From: Phycisphaeraceae bacterium
GTDB taxonomy: Bacteria; Planctomycetota; Phycisphaerae; Phycisphaerales; UBA1924
NCBI GenBank assembly: GCA_019636495.1
Contig: JAHBXL010000001.1
Location: forward strand, 124,001-188,000
Direction of reading: 5' to 3'
Length of the DNA stretch: 64,000 nt
Within the stretch, counting starts at the first letter, position 1. Every line of letters begins with the position of its first letter. Of the stretch, positions 45,064-54,600 are shown in pieces. Both the position numbers and the translations under genes were made by a program. The notes beneath the pieces are model-generated. The model saw only the letters and a program-made list of their open reading frames with translations, had not been told where the DNA came from and did no database searches.

Positions 45064-45149
45064 ACGCGACCACGGCAGGTTACCTCGACCACATCGCGCC
45101 GTGGGCGGTGGTGGAGGCGGTAGGGGGGAGGGAGTGGCGGCTGACTTGA
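45060..45149 (+). pseudogene. Relic of a second tyrosine recombinase 3' end
   Basis: The 29 codons read MNATTAGYLDHIAPWAVVEA and onward; this matches the C-terminus of the 44038 recombinase (SIATTARYLDHIAPWAVVEA) including the catalytic Tyr region. The copy has several base differences, so it is an old duplication rather than a recent one. It is too short to act and marks the zinc-finger gene as lying between two recombinase 3' ends. Confidence 0.7.
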
Positions 45150-45621
45150 TTCTGATTTCTGTCGGCTCCCTATCCACAACTGGTTCGAACGGATTCTCTC
45201 GGGGAATCTGACGATCTGAATCAAAATGGCTAGTTGACAGGCGACGGCGGCCAATCGGACGACGATAGCTGGGGACTCAGATCCTAAACCAGCGACCCGG
45301 CCGGGAACCGCCCTTTCACGCCCGCCAGCGCCCAACCCGCCCCAGTCGGGTCAGCTCCCCCTTCGAGCGGCAGATCCAGAGCATCCAGGCTAAATGCCTC
45401 GATTACCTCGTCATCCTCTGCACGCAGCAGTTGGACCACCTGCTGCGGAAGCACATCGAATACCCAACCGCCAGCGGACGCAGGTGTCGCTCGGAAATCC
45501 CACTCCGATGGGCAGACCGCCTTCACCCCGCACCCGGTCGATCGAGCTGCGCGAGGTCCACTGCCACGAGCGGCTCGGCTGGGTCATCGAGCACAGTTAC
45601 CGGAAGGCCCAGTGGCACCCT
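45150..45621. other. 472-bp mostly non-coding region
   Basis: A spacer between the recombinase relic and the copper island. It contains an 80-codon ORF on the minus strand (45284-45526) and an AT-richer stretch near 45160-45230. No other gene was supported. Confidence 0.5.
45284..45526 (-). CDS. Small hypothetical protein or gene remnant
   Basis: An 80-residue ORF with GWVFDVLPQQVVQLLRAEDDEVI and a Gly/Ala-rich tail. The composition looks protein-like rather than shadow-like, but it has no recognised motif, no clear ribosome-binding site and no support from neighbours. It may be the remnant of a larger gene. Confidence 0.3.
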   Translation of the reverse strand: MKAVCPSEWDFRATPASAGGWVFDVLPQQVVQLLRAEDDEVIEAFSLDALDLPLEGGADPTGAGWALAGVKGRFPAGSLV

Positions 45622-47781
45622 TCACCTCTGAGCGTCTGGCCGGATCGCTCGGTGGGAGCTATGCATTGGACGGTCGCTGTCCCGCACCTTCAGCAGCCGG
45701 GCGTTGATCGCCACGATGACGGTGGAGACCGACATGAGCACAGCCCCCGCTGCGGGCGTGAGCAGTACCCCGGCTGGATAGAGCACGCCTGCGGCGAGCG
45801 GAATTGCGACCACGTTGTAGCCAGTAGCCCACCAGAGGTTCTGCACCATCTTGCGGTACGTCGCTCTGGCGAGTTCGACCACGGCCGCGACGTCCCGCGG
45901 GTCGGACCGCACGAGAACGATGTCGGCAGACTCGATCGCCACGTCCGTGCCGGCGCCGATGGCGATTCCCACATCTGCCTCGGTCAGGGCCGGGGCATCG
46001 TTTACACCGTCGCCCGTCATGGCGACCACAAAGCCGCGGGATCGAATCTCACGGATCTTCTGGGCCTTCTGCTCAGGCAGGACCTCGGCAAAGACATCGT
46101 CGAGCCCCAGTTCGCCCGCCACCCACTCGGCCACCGGACGTGCGTCGCCGGTGAGCATCATGACTCGCACCCCCATCTGCTTGAGTCGCGAGATCGCCTC
46201 GCGGGACTCTGGCCGAATGATGTCCGCAAGTGCGATCGCGCCGATGAGACGTTCGCTCACAAGAACGTAGACAACCGTCTTGCCCTGGCGTGCCGCGGCC
46301 GCGATCCGTTCATTATCGTGAGTGACACTGTGCTCCCTCAGGTACCCAGGGCTGACCACCTTGAGCTCGAGCCCATCGACGGTCGCTTGCGCACCGCGAC
46401 CCGGTATCGCGCGGAAGTTCCGTGGTGTCGCTATCTCCAGGTCTCGCTCGCGTGCGCTGCGGACAATCCCCTCTGCGATCGGGTGCTCCGACTGGCTCTC
46501 CAACGCTGCCGCCAGCGCCAGCACGCGATCCTCGGAAATGTCCGCGAGGGAAATGACATCCGTCACGCCGAATCGCCCCTCGGTGAGCGTGCCCGTTTTG
46601 TCGAACACCACCGCGTTCAGATTCCGGGCATTCTCAAACGCAGCACGATCGCGAATGAGCAGTCCCCGGCGGGCCGAGATCGCCGTCGACACCGCGACAA
46701 CGAGCGGGACCGCCAGGCCGAGTGCGTGCGGGCATGCGATCACCATCACTGTGACGGTGCGTTCGATCGCGAATGAGAACCCACTCCCGAGCGCCGACCA
46801 GAGGGCCAGTGTCGCTCCCCCGATCGTGATGGCGATGACCGTGAGCCAGAGGGCTGCGCGGCTGGCGAGGTCCTGCGTGCGCGAGCGGCTTTCCTGCGCT
46901 CGGCGCACCAACTCGATGACCTGCGCCAGGTAGGTGTCGTCGCCGGTCCGGCGGACCAGCGCGCTCAGGGCCGCCTCTCCGTTGACGGACCCGCCGATCA
47001 CGGTGTCGCCGACTTCTTTGGGAACAGGCCGACTCTCGCCGGTGAGCATCGCCTCGTTGACGCTAGAGCGGCCTTCGATCACCTCGCTGTCGGTCGGCAC
47101 CTTCTCGCCGGGCTTAATGAGCACGCGGTCGCCCTCGCGGAGCTCGCTCACGGGCACCTCCCGGACTGCCCCACCCGGCTCCACGAAGTGCGCCTCGGCG
47201 GGCATCAGCCGGACGAGCTTTTCCAACGCCGCAGACGCCCCCAGCACAGACTTCATCTCAATCCAGTGCCCCAGGAGCATGATGTCGATCAGCGTGACCA
47301 GTTCCCAGAAGAGGGGCATACCGCGCAGGCCCAGGACGACCGCCACGCTGTAGAAGTAAGCGACGCTGATCGCGAGGGCGATGAGGGTCATCATCCCGGG
47401 CCGCCTGGTGCGGAGTTCACGCACGAGGCCGCTGAGGAACGGCCAGCCGCCGTAGGCGAAGACCACCGTGGAGAGCCCGGACTGGACCCAACGGTCTCCA
47501 GGAAACGCCAACCAGCCAAGGCCGAACCACTGCTGGAGCATGTGATCCATCGCCAGCACGGGGAGGCTGAGCGCCGCGCAGATCCAGAATCGCCGCCGGA
47601 ACTCCGCGACCATCCCGGCATGGTCGTGATGTCCGTGGTGAGCGTGGCCTCCGTGGGTGTGCGACCGGGGGCTCCTCGCCGGCTTGGGCGGCGCATGTGG
47701 TGGCGCGGGCGTGTGCGGCTCGTCAACCATCCAATTGGGGTGCTCGCCGGCGTGTGCGTGGTGGTGGTCGTGCTCAGCCAC
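45622..47781 (-). CDS. copB: Copper-transporting P-type ATPase, CopB-like (CPH motif)
   Basis: A 719-residue P1B-type ATPase. A His-rich N-terminus (DHHHAHAGEHP; HTHGGHAHHGHHDH) precedes the membrane domain. Motifs: TGES in the actuator, the transport motif ACPHALGLAVPL (CPH), phosphorylation DKTGTLTEG, and TGDGVNDAPALTEADVGIAIG. CPH-type pumps export Cu(I)/Cu(II) or related ions. GTG 47781 is used with AAGG 8 nt upstream. First gene to the left of a CusCBA-like operon, separated by 71 nt from the four-repeat Cys protein. Confidence 0.93.
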   Translation of the reverse strand: MAEHDHHHAHAGEHPNWMVDEPHTPAPPHAPPKPARSPRSHTHGGHAHHGHHDHAGMVAEFRRRFWICAALSLPVLAMDHMLQQWFGLGWLAFPGDRWVQSGLSTVVFAYGGWPFLSGLVRELRTRRPGMMTLIALAISVAYFYSVAVVLGLRGMPLFWELVTLIDIMLLGHWIEMKSVLGASAALEKLVRLMPAEAHFVEPGGAVREVPVSELREGDRVLIKPGEKVPTDSEVIEGRSSVNEAMLTGESRPVPKEVGDTVIGGSVNGEAALSALVRRTGDDTYLAQVIELVRRAQESRSRTQDLASRAALWLTVIAITIGGATLALWSALGSGFSFAIERTVTVMVIACPHALGLAVPLVVAVSTAISARRGLLIRDRAAFENARNLNAVVFDKTGTLTEGRFGVTDVISLADISEDRVLALAAALESQSEHPIAEGIVRSARERDLEIATPRNFRAIPGRGAQATVDGLELKVVSPGYLREHSVTHDNERIAAAARQGKTVVYVLVSERLIGAIALADIIRPESREAISRLKQMGVRVMMLTGDARPVAEWVAGELGLDDVFAEVLPEQKAQKIREIRSRGFVVAMTGDGVNDAPALTEADVGIAIGAGTDVAIESADIVLVRSDPRDVAAVVELARATYRKMVQNLWWATGYNVVAIPLAAGVLYPAGVLLTPAAGAVLMSVSTVIVAINARLLKVRDSDRPMHSSHRAIRPDAQR

Positions 47782-47852
47782 TGGTCAGCCTTTCCAAATG
47801 GTGCCCAACGTGCTCGCCGGTCCGTCTCGCGGCGCCATCGTGGCGAGAGTCG

Positions 47853-48782
47853 CTAGCGGGGCTGCGGCACTTCGGGTTCCCGTGAGGCTGCGCGGCGGGC
47901 CGCATCGATTTCGGACACGATCCGGCCCGGTGTCTTGCGGACCTCCTCCGCGCAGGGCGGGCAGCAGAGCCTCACAAGGCGTCCTGCGACGATCATCTCG
48001 GCCGGTTCGCCCATGGAGCCGAGCGGCTTGCCCGACACCGGGCAGGTTTTCAAGGGGTAGTCCGCCCGCTGCTGAGCGGCGACGGCATCATCGAGCAGCT
48101 GGAGGTATTTGGCGGGGTCCTTCTGGAAGTTCCCCCGGCATCCGGCGCAGCAGAAGCGCACCAGGCGGTTGCGGTACACGAAGTTGTCGGGCTCGCCCAT
48201 CGATCCGAGTTTGCCACCGGCGACCACGCAGGTCTGGAGCGGGTAGAGCGGCAACTGCGAGGCGACGATCTGCTTGTCGAGCTTGCTGAAGGATGCCTGC
48301 AGGTCGGAATCAAACTTCGGCACGCAGCCAGCGCAGCAGAAGCGGACCTCGCGGCCGTCGTACTTCTTCACCACCGGAGCGCCCATCGATCCGAGCGCTT
48401 TGCCCGTGACAGGGCAGACCGATAGGGGGTAGAGCGAAGCCAGCATCTGGCTCTCGGCTTCGGCGGCAGCGTCGTCGCGCTGCCCCGGATCGGCCGGGCG
48501 CGCCGCGGGCGGCACGTTTGCAACGGCGGCGGAGACGAAGGCGTCCTTGCGCCCGCTGTCCCACGACACGAAGGTGCTTTCGCAGCCGGGGCAGCAGAAA
48601 CCGATGCGGTGCTCCTTGTAACGGGCGAAGCTGCGTCCGTCGATCGGCTCCTTGCCGACGGGGCAGACGGTGTTGATGGCCGCGGGCTCGGTGGGGCTTG
48701 ACCTGCCAGAGCCCTCCCCAGACTGGGCAAAGGTGGGGGCTGCGGCGAGTGAGAGCATGAGAGCGATGCACTTCTTGATCAC
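47853..48782 (-). CDS. Exported protein with four Cys-rich metal-binding repeats
   Basis: A 309-residue protein with a cleavable signal (MLSLAAAPTFAQ). Four repeats follow the pattern CP-x-x-G-x-x-LGSMG-x-P then R-x-V-R-F-C-C-x-x-C (first repeat degenerate), about 67 residues apart, separated by YPL segments. The paired Cys clusters resemble TRASH/YHS-like metal-binding modules, fitting a periplasmic copper sponge or chaperone. GTG 48782 has AGGAG 7 nt upstream and overlaps the CusA stop (GTGA), so it is the fourth gene of the cus operon. Confidence 0.75.
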   Translation of the reverse strand: MIKKCIALMLSLAAAPTFAQSGEGSGRSSPTEPAAINTVCPVGKEPIDGRSFARYKEHRIGFCCPGCESTFVSWDSGRKDAFVSAAVANVPPAARPADPGQRDDAAAEAESQMLASLYPLSVCPVTGKALGSMGAPVVKKYDGREVRFCCAGCVPKFDSDLQASFSKLDKQIVASQLPLYPLQTCVVAGGKLGSMGEPDNFVYRNRLVRFCCAGCRGNFQKDPAKYLQLLDDAVAAQQRADYPLKTCPVSGKPLGSMGEPAEMIVAGRLVRLCCPPCAEEVRKTPGRIVSEIDAARRAASREPEVPQPR

Positions 48783-51700
48783 AGGCGATCTCCTTGTGTG
48801 ATGGATGACATGAGCCGAGCTGATCGGATCCGCCATTCCTGCACCGAGCAGTACAAGAGCGGAACGACGAACAACGTCAGCAGGGCGACGAGCATCCCGC
48901 CGAACGCCGGGACGGCCATTGGGATCATGATGTCGGAGCCTCGGCCGGTTGAGGTGAGCACCGGGAGCAGCGCGAGGATCGTCGTCGCAGTCGTCATAAG
49001 ACAGGCACGGATGCGGAGCTTGCCCGCGGCGAGGGTTGCCTCACGGGCGGCCTCCACCGTGGCAGGCGAGGTCGCGGCGAAACTCTGGCGGAGCCGAGTC
49101 GCCATGACTACCCCGTCGTCGGTGGCGATGCCGAACAGCGCGAGGAACCCGACCCAGACGGCGACGCTGAGGTTGATGGGTCCGATCTGGAAGAGCTGCC
49201 GCACGTTGCGGCCGAAGACCTCCACGTCCATGAACCACTCCTGCGCGTACAGCCACAGGAGCAGGAATCCTCCGCTCCAGGCGACGAACACGCCGGTGAA
49301 CACGATGAAACTGGTCACAACGGAGCGGAACTGGAAGTAGAGGATCAGGAAGATGATCCCCAGCGAGAGCGGAAGCACGATCTGCAGCCTCTTGGCCGCG
49401 CGGACCTGGTTCTCATACGCCCCCGCGAAGCGGTAGCTGACGCCGGCCGGGACCACGAGCTCCCCGGAGTCGATCCGTGACTTGATGTATCGGTGGGCGG
49501 ACTCCACGACGTCCACCTCCGCGAATCCCGGGCGCTTGTCGAACAAGACGTACGCGACGAGGAACGTGTCCTCGCTCTTGATCATCTGCGGGCCACGGGT
49601 GTAGTGGATCGACGCGAGTTCGCCAAGGGGGATCTGCCGGCCATCCGGTGCCGGAATGATGATCTCATGGAGGGACTCGATGCGGTCACGGAGTTCACGG
49701 GCGTATCGGACGCGGACGGGGTATCGTTCCCGCCCCTCCACCGTCATGGTCAACGGCATTCCGCCGAGCGCAACTTCAATGACCTCCTGGAAGTGAGCGA
49801 CGCTGATCCCATAGCGACCGATCCGCTCGCGGTCTAGGACGATCTCAAGGTACGGCGCACCCACGATCCGATCGGCGAAGACCGTCACCGGCTCGACGAC
49901 GGGCACCTGCTTGAGCAGGTGCTCGAGCTCCAGCGCGAACCGCTCAATGGTCTCTAGGTCAGGCCCAAAGACCTTGATGCCCATCGAAGCTCGGAATCCG
50001 CTCTGGAGCATCACGATGCGGGTTTCGATCGGTTGGAGCTTTGGCGCAGAGGTAGCTCCGGGGAGTTCCGCGGCCTTTTGGATCTCCGACCAGATATCGT
50101 CCGGCGACCGGATGTGATCGCGCCACTGGCGGAAAGGACGGCCCCGGGGGTCCGGAATCAGGTCGCCGGCCGCATCCCGCACGAAGCCGCCGTTCTCGTA
50201 GCGGAAGCGCGCGCGGCGGCCGCTCCCATCCATCACGTACTCGGGGTGGTAGTGGATGACGGTCTCCACCATCGAGATTGGCGCAGGGTCCAGTGCGCTC
50301 TCGGCCCGTCCAATCTTGCCGGCGACCTCCGAGACCTCCGGGACCCCGAGAATCGCTTGATCGAGCGTGAGCAGCACATCGGTCGCTTCGGCGATGGAGG
50401 CGTGCGGCATGGTCGTGGGCATGTAGAGGAACGAGCCCTCGTCCAGCGAGGGCATGAACTCCTTGCCCATGCCGGGGAAGGTGTGGGCGATGGCCACCGC
50501 TGTCGGCCTTGAGCGCACCGAGTCAGGGAGCCAGCCGAAGAGCCGGTTAAAGCCGAGCCACGTGCTCAGGCCCACGAGCACGAGGGCCGCCGCGGGCAGC
50601 AGCACGGCGAGCTTGTTGCGGAGCGCCCACGCGAGCAACCGGGGATACGCGAGGTAGAAGAGGAAGAACCCACCCACGAGCCCGCCGATGATCACTGCGA
50701 CAAACAAGAGGTTCCTCACGAGCCCGACCTCTGGCCCGAGCGGCTCCCACTGCTCGGTCAGCACGAGGAGCACGACGGCGACCGCGAGGATGTTCGCGCC
50801 CCAGTTGGCCCATCGCACCGTGACGGGCGGGAGCCAGGGACGCACCAGGTAGAAGGCCCCGAATGCGGCGATGATCGCCCCTGGCCACGCCATGATCGTG
50901 ATGGCCGCCCCGACTCCGAGCGCCAGCAGTGTCGCTCCGAGGATCTGCCCCGGCAGGCGCTGTCGGATCCGCCAGCCGAGCAGCACGTGCGCCATCGAGG
51001 GAAGGACGGTCAGCGCGATCAGGATCGACGCGAAAATGGCGAAGGTCTTCGTGTACGCGAGCGGCCGAAAGAGCTTGCCCTCGGCCGCCTCCATCGCAAA
51101 GACGGGGAGGAAGCTCACAATCGTTGTCAGACCCGCGGTGAGCACCGCGCTGCCGACCTCGGTGCTGGCGCTGTAGATGACCTCGAGTCGGGACTCCTCC
51201 GGGGCGGCCTCATCCAGCCGCCGCAGGATGTTCTCGGTGAGCACGATTCCCATGTCCACGATGGTGCCCACGGCGATCGCGATCCCCGAGAGCGCCACGA
51301 TATTGGCGTCCACGCGGAACTGCCGCATGCCGATGAATGTCAGGAGCACCGCGAGCGGGAGCATCGAGGAGATGAGCAGGCTGGTGCGAAGGTGGAGCAC
51401 CATGAGCACAACGACGATGATCGTGATGAGCACCTGCTGCTCGATGGCAGCGTTGAGCGTGCCGAGGGTCTCGTGGATCAGGCCCGTGCGGTCGTAGAAC
51501 GGCACGATCGTCACCTGGCTCTCGGTCCCGTCGGGAAGGACCTTTCGCGGCAAACCGGCCTGGATCGCCGCGATCCGATCCTTGACGTTGTGGATTGCTC
51601 GGAGCGGGTTCTCTCCGTAACGCACCACGACCACGCCCCCGACCGCCTCGGCGCCGCCCGAGGTGAGCACGCCCTGCCGCAGGGCGGGGCCGAGCGAGAC

Positions 51701-52570
51701 TGTGGCGATCTCCCGGATGGTGAGAGGGACATCGCCGCGAGAGGTGACTGCGGTGCGCTCCAGGTCCTCCACGCTCCTGATGAACCCAACGCCGCGGACG
51801 ATGTAGTCCGCGCGGTTGACCTCGATCGTGCGAGCCCCGACATCGATGTTGCTGGTCCGAACGGCCTCGATCAACTCGGTGAGCGAAACGCCGTAGGCCC
51901 GCATCGCATCGGGATCGGCGTCGATCTGGTACTCCTTCACGAACCCGCCGATCGAGGCGACCTCCGCGACCCCGTCGGCCGAGGCCAGCGCGCGGCGCAC
52001 GTTCCAGTCCTGGACGCTCCTGAGCTCGTGCAGGTCCCACCCGCCCGTTGGGCGCCCCTGTGGGTCGCGCCCCTCGAGCCGGTACCAGAAGACCTGCCCC
52101 AGGGGGCTGGCGTCGGGGCCTAGCGCTGGGGAGACTCCCTCGGGGAGCGTGCCGGCGGGGAGCGCGCTGAGCTTCTCGAGGATGCGGGAGCGCGTCCAGT
52201 AAAACTCGGCGTTCTCCTTGAAGATCACGTAGATGCTGGAGAAACCAAACATCGAGTAGCTGCGGACGGTCTTCACCTCAGGGAGACCCAGCAGGGCGAC
52301 CGTGAGCGGATAGGTGACCTGATCGTCAACATCCTGGGGCGAGCGGCCGGGCCACTCCGTAAAGACGATCTGCTGGTTCTCGCCGATGTCCGGGATCGCG
52401 TCCACGGGCACCGGGTCACGGGCCAGCCCGCCGGCCTCCCAGTCGAATGGGGCCACGAGCGTCCCCCAGCCGATGATCCCCAGCGTGACGAGGAGCACCA
52501 CGAGTTTTTGCTCAAGGCAGAAGCGGATCAGGCGGTCCACGAGTGAGGGTGCAGGAGGCGTGGATGTCAT
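48779..52570 (-). CDS. cusA: CusA-type heavy-metal efflux RND transporter
   Basis: A 1,263-residue HME-RND permease. It opens with a hydrophobic helix after a short cytoplasmic tail (RLIRFCLEQKLVVLLVTLGII), then the periplasmic sequence PVDAIPDIGENQQIVFTEWPGRSPQDVDDQVTYPL, and the C-terminal TM bundle with FGIATDDGVVMATRL. It is about 200 residues longer than typical CusA, mainly from extra hydrophobic segments in the middle (about residues 560-700). It exports Cu(I)/Ag(I) with CusB and CusC. ATG 52570 overlaps the CusB stop (ATGA). Confidence 0.93.
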   Translation of the reverse strand: MTSTPPAPSLVDRLIRFCLEQKLVVLLVTLGIIGWGTLVAPFDWEAGGLARDPVPVDAIPDIGENQQIVFTEWPGRSPQDVDDQVTYPLTVALLGLPEVKTVRSYSMFGFSSIYVIFKENAEFYWTRSRILEKLSALPAGTLPEGVSPALGPDASPLGQVFWYRLEGRDPQGRPTGGWDLHELRSVQDWNVRRALASADGVAEVASIGGFVKEYQIDADPDAMRAYGVSLTELIEAVRTSNIDVGARTIEVNRADYIVRGVGFIRSVEDLERTAVTSRGDVPLTIREIATVSLGPALRQGVLTSGGAEAVGGVVVVRYGENPLRAIHNVKDRIAAIQAGLPRKVLPDGTESQVTIVPFYDRTGLIHETLGTLNAAIEQQVLITIIVVVLMVLHLRTSLLISSMLPLAVLLTFIGMRQFRVDANIVALSGIAIAVGTIVDMGIVLTENILRRLDEAAPEESRLEVIYSASTEVGSAVLTAGLTTIVSFLPVFAMEAAEGKLFRPLAYTKTFAIFASILIALTVLPSMAHVLLGWRIRQRLPGQILGATLLALGVGAAITIMAWPGAIIAAFGAFYLVRPWLPPVTVRWANWGANILAVAVVLLVLTEQWEPLGPEVGLVRNLLFVAVIIGGLVGGFFLFYLAYPRLLAWALRNKLAVLLPAAALVLVGLSTWLGFNRLFGWLPDSVRSRPTAVAIAHTFPGMGKEFMPSLDEGSFLYMPTTMPHASIAEATDVLLTLDQAILGVPEVSEVAGKIGRAESALDPAPISMVETVIHYHPEYVMDGSGRRARFRYENGGFVRDAAGDLIPDPRGRPFRQWRDHIRSPDDIWSEIQKAAELPGATSAPKLQPIETRIVMLQSGFRASMGIKVFGPDLETIERFALELEHLLKQVPVVEPVTVFADRIVGAPYLEIVLDRERIGRYGISVAHFQEVIEVALGGMPLTMTVEGRERYPVRVRYARELRDRIESLHEIIIPAPDGRQIPLGELASIHYTRGPQMIKSEDTFLVAYVLFDKRPGFAEVDVVESAHRYIKSRIDSGELVVPAGVSYRFAGAYENQVRAAKRLQIVLPLSLGIIFLILYFQFRSVVTSFIVFTGVFVAWSGGFLLLWLYAQEWFMDVEVFGRNVRQLFQIGPINLSVAVWVGFLALFGIATDDGVVMATRLRQSFAATSPATVEAAREATLAAGKLRIRACLMTTATTILALLPVLTSTGRGSDIMIPMAVPAFGGMLVALLTLFVVPLLYCSVQEWRIRSARLMSSITQGDRL

Positions 52571-54600
52571 GGCGAGATCTCCCGGTGCCCCCGCGGCTCG
52601 AAGCGTCCCCGCACCTCGCCGCAGCGGAGCATGGAAGCCCCGAAATACGGGTTGACGATCTGCTCCTGGCGTTGGAGCCACTCGGCGCCCTGATCGTTGA
52701 ACGCCATCGGGCAGAAGGCGCGGTAGTAGGTAAGGTGACCGAGGTGTCCGAAGCGGTCGGCGGCTTCGATGATTGCCTTCGAGTACGCCTCGAAAAGCTT
52801 GCGGGCCGCGACGATGTCGGCGAGGTGCGCAACGTGTTCGGCGTCAGTGCGGAGCCGACCGTCGATGCGCCGCCAGAGCCCCAGCGGTTCGCCGACGACC
52901 CCCGCCGTGCGGATACGCCCGAGCGCCCCGTGCAGGTCCGCCACCGCGGACCTGAAGCCTGCAAGGTCGTCCGCGGCGAGCGCCTCCTGCGCCTCGAAGT
53001 ACGCGCTGTAGACGGGCTTGAGGGAGAAGAGGAAGTCCTCCGGAACCGGCTGTTGGCGGGGCGTGCCCCCCCCAGCGGGAGGGGCGGCGCCGTGCTGGTG
53101 GCCCGTCGCTCCGGAACCGCCTGTGGGGTCCATCATGCTCGGCTTCGCTGCGATCTGCATGGCGCTGTCCACCTTGAACGCCCCGTGGGTGACGACCTCC
53201 TCACCCTCGGCAAGACCGCCAAGGACGATGTACCAGTCGCCAGTCCTAGGGCCCAGGACGATCTCCCGGCCCTCAAAGGTGGGCCGCTCCTGGTCCGGGA
53301 GGCGGACGTAGACGACCGCGCGCCGCCCGGTGATCAGCGTTGCCGACGCTGGGATCACCAGCGGCGCTTCCACGCTGGAGAGGTCGGTGACATAGCCCAG
53401 TTGCTCGGCGGGGACAAGGTCCATCCCGCAGATGTCGCAGATTCCGGGCCCGTCCTTGACCACCTCCGGATGCATCGGGCTTATCCAGCGTCCCGCGAGT
53501 TCGTCGTTGATCACGGACCCGCCGTCCGCCACCCTCGCCCGCACCACGGCGCGGACAAACATACCGGGCTTAAGGCGACCCGCCGGATTCGGCGCGTTCA
53601 CCCGCACGCGGATCGTCCGCGTCTCAGCGGCGAGGACCGGGTCGATGAAAGCAATGCGACCGGTAAATGTCTCGCCGGGGAAGGCGTCGCTTGTGAAGCG
53701 CACCTCCTGCCCGTAGCGGAGCCAGGGGAGTTGCGACTCGAAGGCGTCGAGTCGCACCCAGACTTCGCCAAGATCGGCGACGGCGTAGATCTCCTCGCCG
53801 GTCTGGACATACTGCCCCTGCACCGCGGCCCTGCGGACGACGACGCCGGAGATCGGTGAGTGGATTGTCAGACGCTCCATCAGCGTCTCCGCCCGCTCGA
53901 TGGCGAGGATCTGTTCCTCGGTCAAGCCCCAGAGACGGAGCTTGTCCCGCGCGGCGGCGAGCGTCCCGCGGGTGGCGTCCCGCACCAGATCGCTCCCCCC
54001 TCTGGAAATGGACGAGACCGCTCGGGCCGACTGCCGCAGTTCCTCCTGCGCGGCGAGAAGTTCGGGGCTGTAGAGCTCCGCGAGTCCCTCTCCCTGCTGC
54101 ACCGCAACGCCGGTGTAGTTCACCAGCAGCCGTTCGATGCGGCCGGGGAACCACGCCGAGATTGTGGCCAGCCGCGTTTCATCGAAATCTACTCGGCCGA
54201 CCAGCCTGATCTCCGCCGTCGGGTACCGACGGACCACCGGCGTCGTCTGCACGCCGGCGAGACGGACTGCGGCCGTGCTCATGACGAGCGCCCGCTCGCC
54301 GCCCTCCCCGCCATCGTTGCTGACCGGGATGAGGTCCATAAAGCAGATCGGACACTTGGCCTTGGGGTCGCGCAACCGCACCTGAGGGTGCATGGAGCAG
54401 GTGTACTCCTGAACGGCACCCGAGTCGCCGGACGGCGCCTGGGTCGCGGCGGTCACGGCATCAGCCCGCTGCGAGGCACGGATGGGTCCCCGGCCGATCC
54501 AGACGCCGATTGCGAGAGCGGCGATGATGAGTACGAGAACGATCGCTGAGGCTGTCGATCGCCATAGCGAGGAGAGCACCGAGGCAAAGCGTCCGGTCAT
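52567..54600 (-). CDS. cusB: CusB-type periplasmic adaptor with heavy-metal-binding and DUF3347 domains
   Basis: A 677-residue membrane-fusion protein. One N-terminal membrane anchor, then two heavy-metal motifs, YTCSMHPQVR-CPICFMDLIP and ISPMHPEVV-CDICGMDLVP; the hairpin/lipoyl domain lies around ELYSPELLAAQEEL; and a C-terminal DUF3347 domain with YRAFCPMAFNDQGAEWLQ. It would hand copper from periplasmic donors to CusA. The domain fusion with DUF3347 is known in metal efflux adaptors. ATG 54600 overlaps the CusC stop. Confidence 0.9.
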   Translation of the reverse strand: MTGRFASVLSSLWRSTASAIVLVLIIAALAIGVWIGRGPIRASQRADAVTAATQAPSGDSGAVQEYTCSMHPQVRLRDPKAKCPICFMDLIPVSNDGGEGGERALVMSTAAVRLAGVQTTPVVRRYPTAEIRLVGRVDFDETRLATISAWFPGRIERLLVNYTGVAVQQGEGLAELYSPELLAAQEELRQSARAVSSISRGGSDLVRDATRGTLAAARDKLRLWGLTEEQILAIERAETLMERLTIHSPISGVVVRRAAVQGQYVQTGEEIYAVADLGEVWVRLDAFESQLPWLRYGQEVRFTSDAFPGETFTGRIAFIDPVLAAETRTIRVRVNAPNPAGRLKPGMFVRAVVRARVADGGSVINDELAGRWISPMHPEVVKDGPGICDICGMDLVPAEQLGYVTDLSSVEAPLVIPASATLITGRRAVVYVRLPDQERPTFEGREIVLGPRTGDWYIVLGGLAEGEEVVTHGAFKVDSAMQIAAKPSMMDPTGGSGATGHQHGAAPPAGGGTPRQQPVPEDFLFSLKPVYSAYFEAQEALAADDLAGFRSAVADLHGALGRIRTAGVVGEPLGLWRRIDGRLRTDAEHVAHLADIVAARKLFEAYSKAIIEAADRFGHLGHLTYYRAFCPMAFNDQGAEWLQRQEQIVNPYFGASMLRCGEVRGRFEPRGHREISP

